Assembly: GCA_900754755.1 (NCBI GenBank)
Contig: CAAEEC010000343.1
Span: 1 to 11,475, forward strand
DNA: 11,475 bases
Source: Clostridia bacterium
GTDB lineage: Bacteria > Bacillota > Clostridia > Christensenellales > Aristaeellaceae
Direction of reading: 5' to 3'
Positions 5,503-11,475 of this stretch are shown one piece after another. The translations under genes were made by a program, and so were the position numbers. Under the pieces are notes generated by a model. The model searched no databases. It had not been told where the DNA came from and saw only the letters and a list, made by a program, of their open reading frames with translations. Numbering within the stretch: position 1 is the stretch's first letter; the number at the start of each line of letters is the position of its first letter.

Positions 5503-6114
5503 ATGGCGCTGGGAACGTACAACCGCACGCCGGCAAACCGGCAAAGTGGCGCGCAGCGCATGTACACAGAAAGCTATGCGCTAAATGCCGCGATGCTCGC
5601 TACAATGGGCGCGGGCGCGGCGTACAAAGCGAATTTCCGACTGGGCGGGGCGCTGAGCGCCGCGGTGCTTTTGCATTACGGCTATGATGCGGATTACGCA
5701 CTGGCGGGCGAGCTGGCCGCCGAAGAAATGGCCGTCACCGCGCATGTACGCGGCGCTTATGCGCTTAACGGAAGTATATCCATGCGCGCGGTTCCGGCGA
5801 TCGTGTGGAGCGGATCCTTTGCCCTGGTACTGACGGCGCGCATGGAGGCGGCGATGCACATTGCGCCGGCCTATCCTGTGCTGTATGGGGCGCTGGAATC
5901 CGCCATGCGCTTTCCGGAGATAGTTCTACCGCCTGGCGGCGTGCTGGTGATTGACAGCAATGCGTTTACGGCGGAGCTCAACGGAGAAAACGTTATTGAT
6001 CAATATACGGGCGATTGGCCGGAGATCACGCGGTTGCTCACGCGCCTGCGCGTGGAGGGCGGCACGAGCGGCACGCTCCAGGTAACCGTGCTGTACACAG
6101 AGAGGTATTTATGA
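5503..6114 (+). CDS. Repeat protein ending in a distal-tail (Dit-like) C-terminal domain
   Basis: A 203-residue protein. After a polar leader (MALGTYNRTPANRQSGAQRM), residues 25 to about 137 form six degenerate repeats of about 20 residues. They start at Y25, F45, Y65, Y86, F106 and V126, with the approximate core aromatic-x-L-x-G-x-L-x-A-x-M. Residues 139-203 match the C-terminal half of the galectin-like domain of Dit proteins (LPPGGVLVIDS, ELNGENVIDQYTGDWPEI, ending VLYTERYL, a frequent Dit ending). It directly precedes the Tal-like gene, where Dit normally ends. ATG 5503 is chosen because GGAAGGGGGG (5488-5497) sits just upstream; the frame extends back to TTG 5398, but that stretch overlaps the terminator and promoter. 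The stop overlaps the next gene as ATGA. The domain match is by eye. Confidence 0.78.
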   Translation: MALGTYNRTPANRQSGAQRMYTESYALNAAMLATMGAGAAYKANFRLGGALSAAVLLHYGYDADYALAGELAAEEMAVTAHVRGAYALNGSISMRAVPAIVWSGSFALVLTARMEAAMHIAPAYPVLYGALESAMRFPEIVLPPGGVLVIDSNAFTAELNGENVIDQYTGDWPEITRLLTRLRVEGGTSGTLQVTVLYTERYL

Positions 6115-7961
6115 TGCGATTGATAGAAGTGTTTGACCGGCAGCGCAAGCGCGTGGCCGTGCTGCAAAATGCCTACAACGTGCGCGAAAAGCACGTGCTC
6201 AACGGCGTGGGCGAGCTGACATTTTCCCTGCCAGAGGGGGATGAAAAGGCGAAATACTTGCAGCCGCGGCGGTATGTGCGCTACGATGGCGGGGAAATGT
6301 ACCGAATTTTGGAGATGCAGGTGGACGACGATGGCGCGCCGGTGATCAGCGTGACCTGCGAGCACGCGATTGCCAGCCTGGCCGACCGCGTGCTCTATAA
6401 GGATCATGTGCGAAGCGGATTTTCCACGCGGGAAAACATCGAATACATCCTGAGCTTCCAGGAGGAGTGGGTGCTGGGCGAGTGCGATTTCGATTTTTCC
6501 TATGATTACGGCTGGACTAGCGAAAATTTACTGGCGGCGCTATTTTCCATTGCCACGCCATTTGTGGCGCAGCACCGGTGGATCTTCGATACGAGCGGGA
6601 CAACATGGAAAATCAACCTGAAAACCATCGACGGCGCAACGGGCTACGCGGTATTCGCGGGGCTGAATTTTTTGCGCAGCCGGAAGAGCGTGCTCTCCGG
6701 CGAGGTGGTTACGCGGCTGTACTTGCAAGGATTTGGCGAGGGCATAAACCAGCTGGATGTGAGTGCCATCAATGGAGGCCTCCCCTATCTCCAGGCGAGC
6801 GACGCACTAATTGAAAAATATGGCCTGATCGAGCGCGTGTATACCGATAGAAAGCAAAAAGAACCCGCATCCCTTTTGGCCATTGGGCAATCGCTGCTGG
6901 CCCAGGGGCAGGAGCCGCGCGAGGAATACGAAATCGAGGCCGCGGACCTGCGCGAGCTGGGCGTGGCTGATGTATACCGCGCACAGGTGGGCGAAACCAT
7001 GCTTTTCGCTCCGGATCAATACCGCACAATCATCACCGAAATCGAGTGGAACCATGACGTGGCCGGGGACATGCGGCTGACCATCGCCAACACGCCCGAG
7101 GATCTGGCCGACGAGTTGGCGGATCTGGCCGACCGGCAGCGCATCGAGCAAACCTATGCCCAGGGTGCCACACAGATTTGGGGCAGCGTAATGGCCGACA
7201 ATGCGGATGCAAGCCATCCGCTGAAATATCCGCTGTGGATCCCCAATGGGCTGACGATCATGAACTATGTGCAGTTGCGCATCGAACTGGAGCGCTTCCG
7301 CGGATATACCAGGGGCGTGGCCAGCGGCGGCGGCAGCGCGACCACGACCGCCAGCGGCGGCGGATCCACGAGCAGCGCCAGCGGTGGCGCAACCTACACC
7401 AGCACCAGCGGCGGTGCGACCACAGTTTCCACACCGCGAACCACCTGGACGGCAGAGGCGCAATATACCGGAACGGGACGCTCGCCGACAGGCTCCGGTG
7501 TGGATAACATTACGGACGCGGCTACGGTGCTAAGCGTTGGCAGTAACCATAGCCATGTGTACGAACACCGGCACAGCTATTTTCCCAGCATCACAATCCC
7601 ACCGATGGAGATCGACATACCGCCCCACCGGCACAGCGTGAGTGTGGGGAATCATACACATACAGTTCCAGCGCATTCGCACGGCATGACCATTCCCAGT
7701 CATACGCACGAAACGGAATATGGCATTTATCAGGCCAGCGAGCAGCCTACGAGCGCAACCGTGCGCATCAACGGTCAGGATGCTTTTTCCATGGGCACCG
7801 AATGGGAGGGCGATATTTCGCAGTATCTAATAAACAGCGATGGCAAGTTTCCACGCGGGCGGTTTGTGAACATCGAAGTGCGGCCCAATACGATTGCGCG
7901 CATTACGGTGGCTGCCGCGCCGCAAGGGTTTATTGAGAGCAAGGGAGGGGGCAGGTACTGA
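6111..7961 (+). CDS. Tal-like tail-tip hub / prophage tail protein with His-rich C-terminus
   Basis: A 616-residue protein. Residues 1 to about 370 resemble the N-terminal structural part of Tal / prophage tail proteins, which form the trimeric hub closing the tail (RLIEVFDRQRKRVAVLQNAY, EKHVLNGVGELTFSLPEGD, YRILEMQVDDDGAPVISVTC). A Ser/Gly/Thr linker covers about 404-440. Residues 480-533 hold six His-x-His motifs (HSH, HRH, HRH, HTH, HSH, HTH), followed by a beta-rich end. His-x-His clusters coordinate iron in trimeric tips of phage spikes and fibres, so a metal-stabilised tip is plausible. No peptidase or glycosidase motif was recognised, so a lytic role is not supported. AGAGG at 6101-6105 supports ATG 6111, overlapping the previous stop; ATG 6114 is also possible. 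The frame is open further upstream, but that part overlaps the preceding gene. Confidence 0.88.
   Translation: MMRLIEVFDRQRKRVAVLQNAYNVREKHVLNGVGELTFSLPEGDEKAKYLQPRRYVRYDGGEMYRILEMQVDDDGAPVISVTCEHAIASLADRVLYKDHVRSGFSTRENIEYILSFQEEWVLGECDFDFSYDYGWTSENLLAALFSIATPFVAQHRWIFDTSGTTWKINLKTIDGATGYAVFAGLNFLRSRKSVLSGEVVTRLYLQGFGEGINQLDVSAINGGLPYLQASDALIEKYGLIERVYTDRKQKEPASLLAIGQSLLAQGQEPREEYEIEAADLRELGVADVYRAQVGETMLFAPDQYRTIITEIEWNHDVAGDMRLTIANTPEDLADELADLADRQRIEQTYAQGATQIWGSVMADNADASHPLKYPLWIPNGLTIMNYVQLRIELERFRGYTRGVASGGGSATTTASGGGSTSSASGGATYTSTSGGATTVSTPRTTWTAEAQYTGTGRSPTGSGVDNITDAATVLSVGSNHSHVYEHRHSYFPSITIPPMEIDIPPHRHSVSVGNHTHTVPAHSHGMTIPSHTHETEYGIYQASEQPTSATVRINGQDAFSMGTEWEGDISQYLINSDGKFPRGRFVNIEVRPNTIARITVAAAPQGFIESKGGGRY
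7320..7430 (+). repeat. Degenerate Ala-Ser-Gly-Gly coding repeat (flexible linker)
   Basis: The motif GCCAGCGGCGGC and variants occur about four times and code for ASGGGSATT-like units in the Tal-like gene. They form a low-complexity Ser/Gly/Thr hinge between the hub and the His-rich tip. Such repeats allow length change by recombination. Confidence 0.65.
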
Positions 7962-8755
7962 TGGCTGTAAGCCTAACAACCATGTATGCGCCGCAAAACA
8001 ATGGGCCGCACACTGCGCTGGCGGAAGCGATCAATGCGGCGCAGACAGATATTACCGTGGTAGATGCGAGTGTGTTGCCTGCCGCGCCCAACGTGCTGAC
8101 CATCGGCACGGGCGAGGACGCGGAGCTGGTGCTGATGAGCGCCAAAACCGGCAATATAATAACTGTAACGCGTGGCTATAACGGCACTGCGGCGAAAAGC
8201 TGGGAGACGGACGAGTGGGTGTACCGCGCGATCACTGCGCAGGATGTGAGCGCGCTGCAGGCCAATGTAAACGCGATCAATACGGGCAAGGTGGATGCAG
8301 AAAGCGGCAAGGGATTGAGTTCCAACGATTACACTACGACCGAAAAGCAAAAGCTCGCGGGCGTCGCCGCCGGGGCGAACAACTACGTACACCCTTCCAC
8401 CCATCCGGCCAGCATGATCACCGGCCTGGCAAATGTGGCCACAAGCGGGGATTACGAGGATTTGGATGGGAAACCTGCGATTCCAACCGTGGATAATACC
8501 ATCACCGAAGGCGGCACGAACCCCGTGACGGGCGGCGCGATTTACACGGAGCTGGCGGGCAAGGCCAATGCGTCGCATACGCAGTCTGCTGGCACCATTA
8601 CCGCTGGCACGCTCGGCGGACAGGTAAAGGCCAACGCCACGGCGGTAGCGGCGCTGGATGTTGCCCAGGTGCGCAGCATCCGCGCGGGCACGGCGGATTT
8701 AACGCCCGGCGAAAGCGCATTGACAACCGGAGAGGTGTATCTGGTATATGAGTAA
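7961..8755 (+). CDS. Tail fibre / receptor-binding structural protein
   Basis: A 264-residue protein with segments common in Firmicutes phage fibres. Residues 1-95 are a beta-rich head. Around 111-140 lies KVDAESGKGLSSNDYTTTEK followed by QKLAGVAAGANNY and HPSTHPASMI, a recurrent fibre shaft motif. Around 166-195 is DYEDLDGKPAIPTVDN with a Thr-Asn-Pro-Val turn. A C-terminal Ala-rich helix ends in GEVYLVYE. These modules usually form trimeric shafts; no receptor-binding head of known fold is recognised. The start shares one base with the previous stop (TGATG), with AAGGGAGGGG at 7941-7950. The last eight bases overlap the next gene, so the two are probably translated together. Confidence 0.82.
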   Translation: MAVSLTTMYAPQNNGPHTALAEAINAAQTDITVVDASVLPAAPNVLTIGTGEDAELVLMSAKTGNIITVTRGYNGTAAKSWETDEWVYRAITAQDVSALQANVNAINTGKVDAESGKGLSSNDYTTTEKQKLAGVAAGANNYVHPSTHPASMITGLANVATSGDYEDLDGKPAIPTVDNTITEGGTNPVTGGAIYTELAGKANASHTQSAGTITAGTLGGQVKANATAVAALDVAQVRSIRAGTADLTPGESALTTGEVYLVYE

Positions 8756-9689
8756 CGGAGTGTATGTTGGCTCGGGCGAAACCGCCCACAAAGTAGCAGG
8801 CATGTATATAGGTGTTGACGGCCTGGCCCGCAAAGTGGTTAAAGGCTACATTGGCGCAGGCGGCCTGGCGCGGCTATTTTACAGCGCAGCGCAGCCGTTT
8901 GCCTACGCCTATACTGGCGCATACACCGAAAGCGAGATAACCATCGATGGCGTGGCATACACCATGCTTACCATAACCGGCAGCGGCACGCTGACCGTGA
9001 ACCGCGCCATATCTGCTGATGTGTGGCTGTGTGGCGGTGGTGGCAATGGGGGAGATGGCACAAGTTTTGGTAGTGTTTCTAATTCTGCTGGCGGTGGTGG
9101 CGGTGGATACATAGCAACCGCGCCCATGCAGTTGACTGGCGGTATAACCTGTGTGATAGGGGCTGCGCGAGGAACGAGTGAATTTGGGGAGACTACTGCG
9201 GCAGGGGGTAAAACTCCATCCAATCAAAATGGTGGAGCGGGAGCCTCCGGCGGCGGTGGTGGGCTACGCTATCGGTCAAATAATAGTACGTATACTGCTG
9301 GCACAGGCGGACGAGGCAGTGGAAGCAGTACGATCCCAGCTATGTTTGGGTTGACGGACCGGCACTGTGCAGGCGGTGCCGGAGGGGTGTTTATTTATAG
9401 TGGTTTTCGATGGTCTGGAACAGGCGGGTCTAATGGCGGCAATGGTGCGCCGGGAGATGTTACTGAGAGGAACGGGCGTCCTCAGGCTATTCTTGGTGGT
9501 GAAAGAGGTGGAGGGATGGGACGTGGGTCCATGAACGCAAATTGGAGTAACATTAATGGTACATTTTATGGCAGCGGTGGTGGAGGAGGGTCTTGTGCCT
9601 ACTTCTCTAGTGAGGCTAGTAATAGATCAGGGGGGACTGGCTATCAGGGCGTGATATACATTCGCTGGAAAAAGGAGGACGCGGCATGA
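8748..9689 (+). CDS. Glycine-rich tail adhesin (Gly-rich domain protein)
   Basis: A 313-residue protein. Residues 1-45 contain three related units of about 14 residues (VYVGSGETAHKVAGM, YIGVDGLARKVVKG, YIGAGGLARLFYS), typical of the N-terminus of Firmicutes phage tail proteins. From about 80 onward it is a glycine-rich domain: a strand ending DVWLCGGGG, then many Gly runs with Asn, Ser and Thr, and a final strand GYQGVIYIRWKK. Gly-rich domains of this type occur in phage adhesins and may form bundles of polyglycine helices. Residues 95-300 use noticeably more T- and A-ending codons than neighbouring genes, suggesting exchange from another source. It may bind the host surface, inferred from family style and position between fibre and carbohydrate-binding genes. 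Confidence 0.78.
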   Translation: MSNGVYVGSGETAHKVAGMYIGVDGLARKVVKGYIGAGGLARLFYSAAQPFAYAYTGAYTESEITIDGVAYTMLTITGSGTLTVNRAISADVWLCGGGGNGGDGTSFGSVSNSAGGGGGGYIATAPMQLTGGITCVIGAARGTSEFGETTAAGGKTPSNQNGGAGASGGGGGLRYRSNNSTYTAGTGGRGSGSSTIPAMFGLTDRHCAGGAGGVFIYSGFRWSGTGGSNGGNGAPGDVTERNGRPQAILGGERGGGMGRGSMNANWSNINGTFYGSGGGGGSCAYFSSEASNRSGGTGYQGVIYIRWKKEDAA

Positions 9690-9952
9690 ACGCAAAATAT
9701 GCGGTAATCAAAAACAATTTTGTAGAAAATCTCATCGTCTGCGCGCCGGAACAGGTGGCGGAGATGGAAGCGGCGCTAAATGCCACGCTGATGGAGGCTG
9801 CGCCTCTGGGCATGGAGATTGGCGACTACTACAACGGCACAGCATGGACGCGCAACGTGGACGGGGTGCAGACGCCTCTGCCTATCGGGGATAACCCGTA
9901 TGTAGATCAGGCGCTGGCCATTTTGGAGGGCGAAAACGATGTGGATGAGTAA
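9686..9952 (+). CDS. Small tail-region protein of unknown function
   Basis: An 88-residue acidic protein (starting MNAKYAVIKNNFVENLIV). It opens with a short strand-like segment, continues with a helix (PEQVAEMEAALNATLME) and has an aromatic patch (GDYYNGTAWTRNVDG). Similar short proteins beginning with K-Y-A-(V/I)-I-K lie after fibre genes in Firmicutes phages, but I know no established function. An excellent ribosome site (AAGGAGG, 9672-9678) precedes the ATG, which overlaps the previous stop as ATGA. It could be a fibre accessory protein or chaperone; that is a guess from position. Confidence 0.7.
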   Translation: MNAKYAVIKNNFVENLIVCAPEQVAEMEAALNATLMEAAPLGMEIGDYYNGTAWTRNVDGVQTPLPIGDNPYVDQALAILEGENDVDE

Positions 9953-10364
9953 AGAGCAAAAGGCGCGGCTCACGGCTTACCGCGCGGCCATGGACGCGGC
10001 AGTGGAAAACGCACGGGAAGACGTAGCGGCGTTCAACAAGGTAGCGGTAATGGCGCGGTCATGGACGCCTGGTACATACGCGGTGGGCGATGTGCGCGTA
10101 TATGGCGGTATCCCTTACCGCTGCGTGCAGGCGCACGATAGTAGCGCAAATCCGGCGTGGACGCCGGATGCAACCCCCGCCCTGTGGATGCAATACCATG
10201 GAACGAGCCCGGAAACCGCGCGGCCCTGGGTGGCTCCTGCTGGCGCACACGACATATACCGCGCGGGCGAGTACATGATCTGGACGGACGGACAAATGTA
10301 CAAATGCCTGCAGGATACGAATTTTTCGCCTGTTGAATACGCGCGGGCATGGGAAGCAGTATAA
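9939..10364 (+). CDS. Protein with two CBM5/12-like carbohydrate-binding modules
   Basis: A 141-residue protein. After a helical N-terminus (about 1-38) comes a module typical of the CBM5/12 (ChtBD3) fold, about 41-85: WTPGTYAVGDVRVYGGIPYR, then C, QAH, and a Trp-Thr-Pro and Pro-Ala-Leu-Trp pair. A second, weaker copy follows at about 95-141 (RPWVAPAGAHDIYRAGEYMI, then KCLQD and a final Trp). Such modules bind beta-linked amino sugars or other glycans, so a role in host surface or cell wall recognition is plausible. GGAGGG (9925-9930) favours ATG 9939 over ATG 9945. It overlaps the previous gene by 14 bases. It could be a virion tip protein or a lysin accessory protein. Confidence 0.78.
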   Translation: MWMSKEQKARLTAYRAAMDAAVENAREDVAAFNKVAVMARSWTPGTYAVGDVRVYGGIPYRCVQAHDSSANPAWTPDATPALWMQYHGTSPETARPWVAPAGAHDIYRAGEYMIWTDGQMYKCLQDTNFSPVEYARAWEAV

Positions 10365-10376
10365 GGAGGGGATCCT

Positions 10377-11369
10377 ATGGAACTTTGGCAAATGGTGGGT
10401 GAGCAGGCCGCGCAGTTGATGCAAAGCCGCGCAGGGCTCAACGGCTACACGCAGGGCAGCAAACGAAAGTATTTCTGGGGATATCCGGACAACAAGGTGG
10501 GCAACATGAGCCAGGCGGGCTATTCGGATTGCTCCAGCGCCGCGCGGGCGGCGATCCTGGCTGCGGTGGGTATCGATATCGGCAACAACACCAACGCGCA
10601 AATCAAGAACCGGGCAAAGGGCAAAATCGTCCATGAGACGGAGGGCTACTATCCCGATGAAAGCCAGCTGCTGCCCGGAGACTGCCTATATTTCAAGGGC
10701 AACACGGGGCACGCGCTGGACGTGGGCCACGTGGAAATGTACATCGGCAACGGGCAGATCTGCGGGCACGGCAGCGGCACGGGCCCGAAAATTAAGGACA
10801 TGCGCGAATACTGCCGGAGCCGAGCGGACAGCCGCAGGCGGTATTTCATGACCATCCGCTGGGTGGCGGACGGGCAGGCGGACGGCGACATAGGTGGCGC
10901 GCTGGGCGAGCGGTTGCTCAAGCGGGGTTGCGTAGGCGCGGACGTGAAGGAATTGCAAACGCAGCTTCTAGCTCTGGGCTATATGATTTCGGAGTACGGG
11001 GCGGACGGGGAATTCGGCGCGGAGACGCAGCGGGCGGTGCAGGCCTTCCAGCGCGACCACGCGCTCCTGCCTGACGGCGAATATGGCGAGCTAACGCACA
11101 CCGCGCTGATGGCCGCGCTCTCGGAGATAGAGGGCGAGACCGGAGACGAGGAGGCGGAAACGCCGGAGGACAGCACACCCATGGTCCTGATCACGGGCGG
11201 TAGCGTCAACGCGCGCAAGGGCCCGGCCACGGGGTACGGCGTCCTCACCGTCGTACACAAGGGCGATCGGTATCCGCATATCGCCACGGCGCGAAACGGC
11301 TGGCATTGCATCGCCATTGGCGACGGCACCGCCTGGGTGAGCGACAAATACGCACGGATGGAGGAGTAG
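10377..11369 (+). CDS. Endolysin: NlpC/P60-like peptidase with peptidoglycan-binding and SH3 domains
   Basis: A 330-residue lysis enzyme in three parts. Residues 1 to about 165 form an NlpC/P60-like cysteine peptidase with likely nucleophile C52 (YSDCSS), LPGDCLYF at 99-106, catalytic H118 (DVGHVEMYIG) and a likely third polar residue at H131 (CGHGSG). Residues about 178-250 are a PG_binding_1 helical domain (KELQTQLLALGY, DGEFGAETQRAVQAFQRDHA). An acidic linker (about 252-270) leads to a bacterial SH3 domain (about 273-330, GSVNARKGPATGYGVLTVV, WVSDKYARMEE). The enzyme should cleave stem-peptide bonds in peptidoglycan. AAGGAGG (10363-10369) overlaps the previous stop and sits 7 bases before the ATG. 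No signal peptide is seen, so a holin is expected, but none precedes it in this window. Confidence 0.92.
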   Translation: MELWQMVGEQAAQLMQSRAGLNGYTQGSKRKYFWGYPDNKVGNMSQAGYSDCSSAARAAILAAVGIDIGNNTNAQIKNRAKGKIVHETEGYYPDESQLLPGDCLYFKGNTGHALDVGHVEMYIGNGQICGHGSGTGPKIKDMREYCRSRADSRRRYFMTIRWVADGQADGDIGGALGERLLKRGCVGADVKELQTQLLALGYMISEYGADGEFGAETQRAVQAFQRDHALLPDGEYGELTHTALMAALSEIEGETGDEEAETPEDSTPMVLITGGSVNARKGPATGYGVLTVVHKGDRYPHIATARNGWHCIAIGDGTAWVSDKYARMEE

Positions 11370-11372
11370 CCA

Positions 11373-11475
11373 ATGGATTTGCCGGAAATTACGCGCAACA
11401 TCGTGGAACTGCGCGAATTCGAAGCCGGTGCGCGCGAACAGATCCGCACGATCTTCAACCGGCTGGACAAGCAGG
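11373..11475 (+). CDS. Start of a small lysis-region protein, cut by the window end
   Basis: Only 34 codons are visible (starting MDLPEITRNIVELREFEAGA), predicted as a charged amphipathic helix. GGAGG (11360-11364) lies 8 bases before the ATG, 3 bases after the endolysin stop. The style resembles XhlA-like or other holin-associated proteins, which have an N-terminal coiled segment and a C-terminal membrane anchor. The anchor, if any, is beyond the window. The open frame is well supported, the family only weakly. Confidence 0.6.
   Translation, partial: MDLPEITRNIVELREFEAGAREQIRTIFNRLDKQ

Noticed and set aside
6015..6110. 32-codon upstream extension of the Tal-like gene
   Set aside because: It lies wholly inside the preceding gene in another frame, and the family's N-terminus (MRLIEVFD) begins at 6111-6114.
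8748..9689. Diversity-generating retroelement target in the adhesin
   Set aside because: No reverse transcriptase and no template copy of the 3' end are seen, and the gene does not end in a C-type-lectin-like variable region.

Overview
The window is a stretch of siphophage or prophage late genes, all read on the + strand. It runs from the tail assembly chaperone through the tape measure, distal tail and tail-tip/adhesin genes to the endolysin. Gene order, tape-measure type (TP901-1-like), distal tail (Dit) and tail-associated lysin (Tal) families and lysin architecture point to a phage of a Gram-positive Firmicutes host. The GC-rich coding sequence and strong AAGGAGG-type ribosome sites fit a high-GC Clostridia host, but the host is inferred only from protein style and composition. 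No integrase, capsid, tRNA or host housekeeping gene is present, so free phage and prophage cannot be told apart.

Layout. 5-543: tail assembly chaperone pair joined by a -1 slippery site (a run of nine A). 524-3802: tape measure protein. 3799-4326: N-terminal half of a distal tail protein. 4328-5110: a two-domain protein made of two copies of a Gp80-like tail fold. 5111-5502: a 392-base non-coding island with two similar hairpins, two facing promoter-like sequences, a 39-base inverted repeat and an intrinsic terminator. 5503-6114: a protein with six roughly 20-residue repeats that ends in what looks like the missing C-terminal part of the distal tail protein. 6111-7961: Tal-like baseplate hub with a His-rich C-terminus. 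7961-8755: tail fibre. 8748-9689: glycine-rich adhesin. 9686-9952: small unknown tail protein. 9939-10364: protein with two carbohydrate-binding modules. 10377-11369: three-domain NlpC/P60 endolysin. 11373-end: start of a small lysis-region protein.

How it works together. The chaperones and tape measure set tail assembly and length. The two Dit parts and the Tal-like hub build the tail tip. The fibre, glycine-rich protein and carbohydrate-binding protein are probable host-recognition parts, and the endolysin ends the cycle. Most junctions are ATGA-type or short overlaps, so genes are probably translationally coupled. The exception is the non-coding island, which sits exactly between the two Dit-like pieces.

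Most notable: (1) the apparently split distal tail protein; (2) the non-coding island, whose facing promoters around a shared hairpin resemble the layout of type I toxin-antitoxin or antisense RNA loci but show no toxin gene; (3) the 20-residue repeat protein; (4) the textbook chaperone frameshift, whose short second frame (54 codons) is easy to miss.
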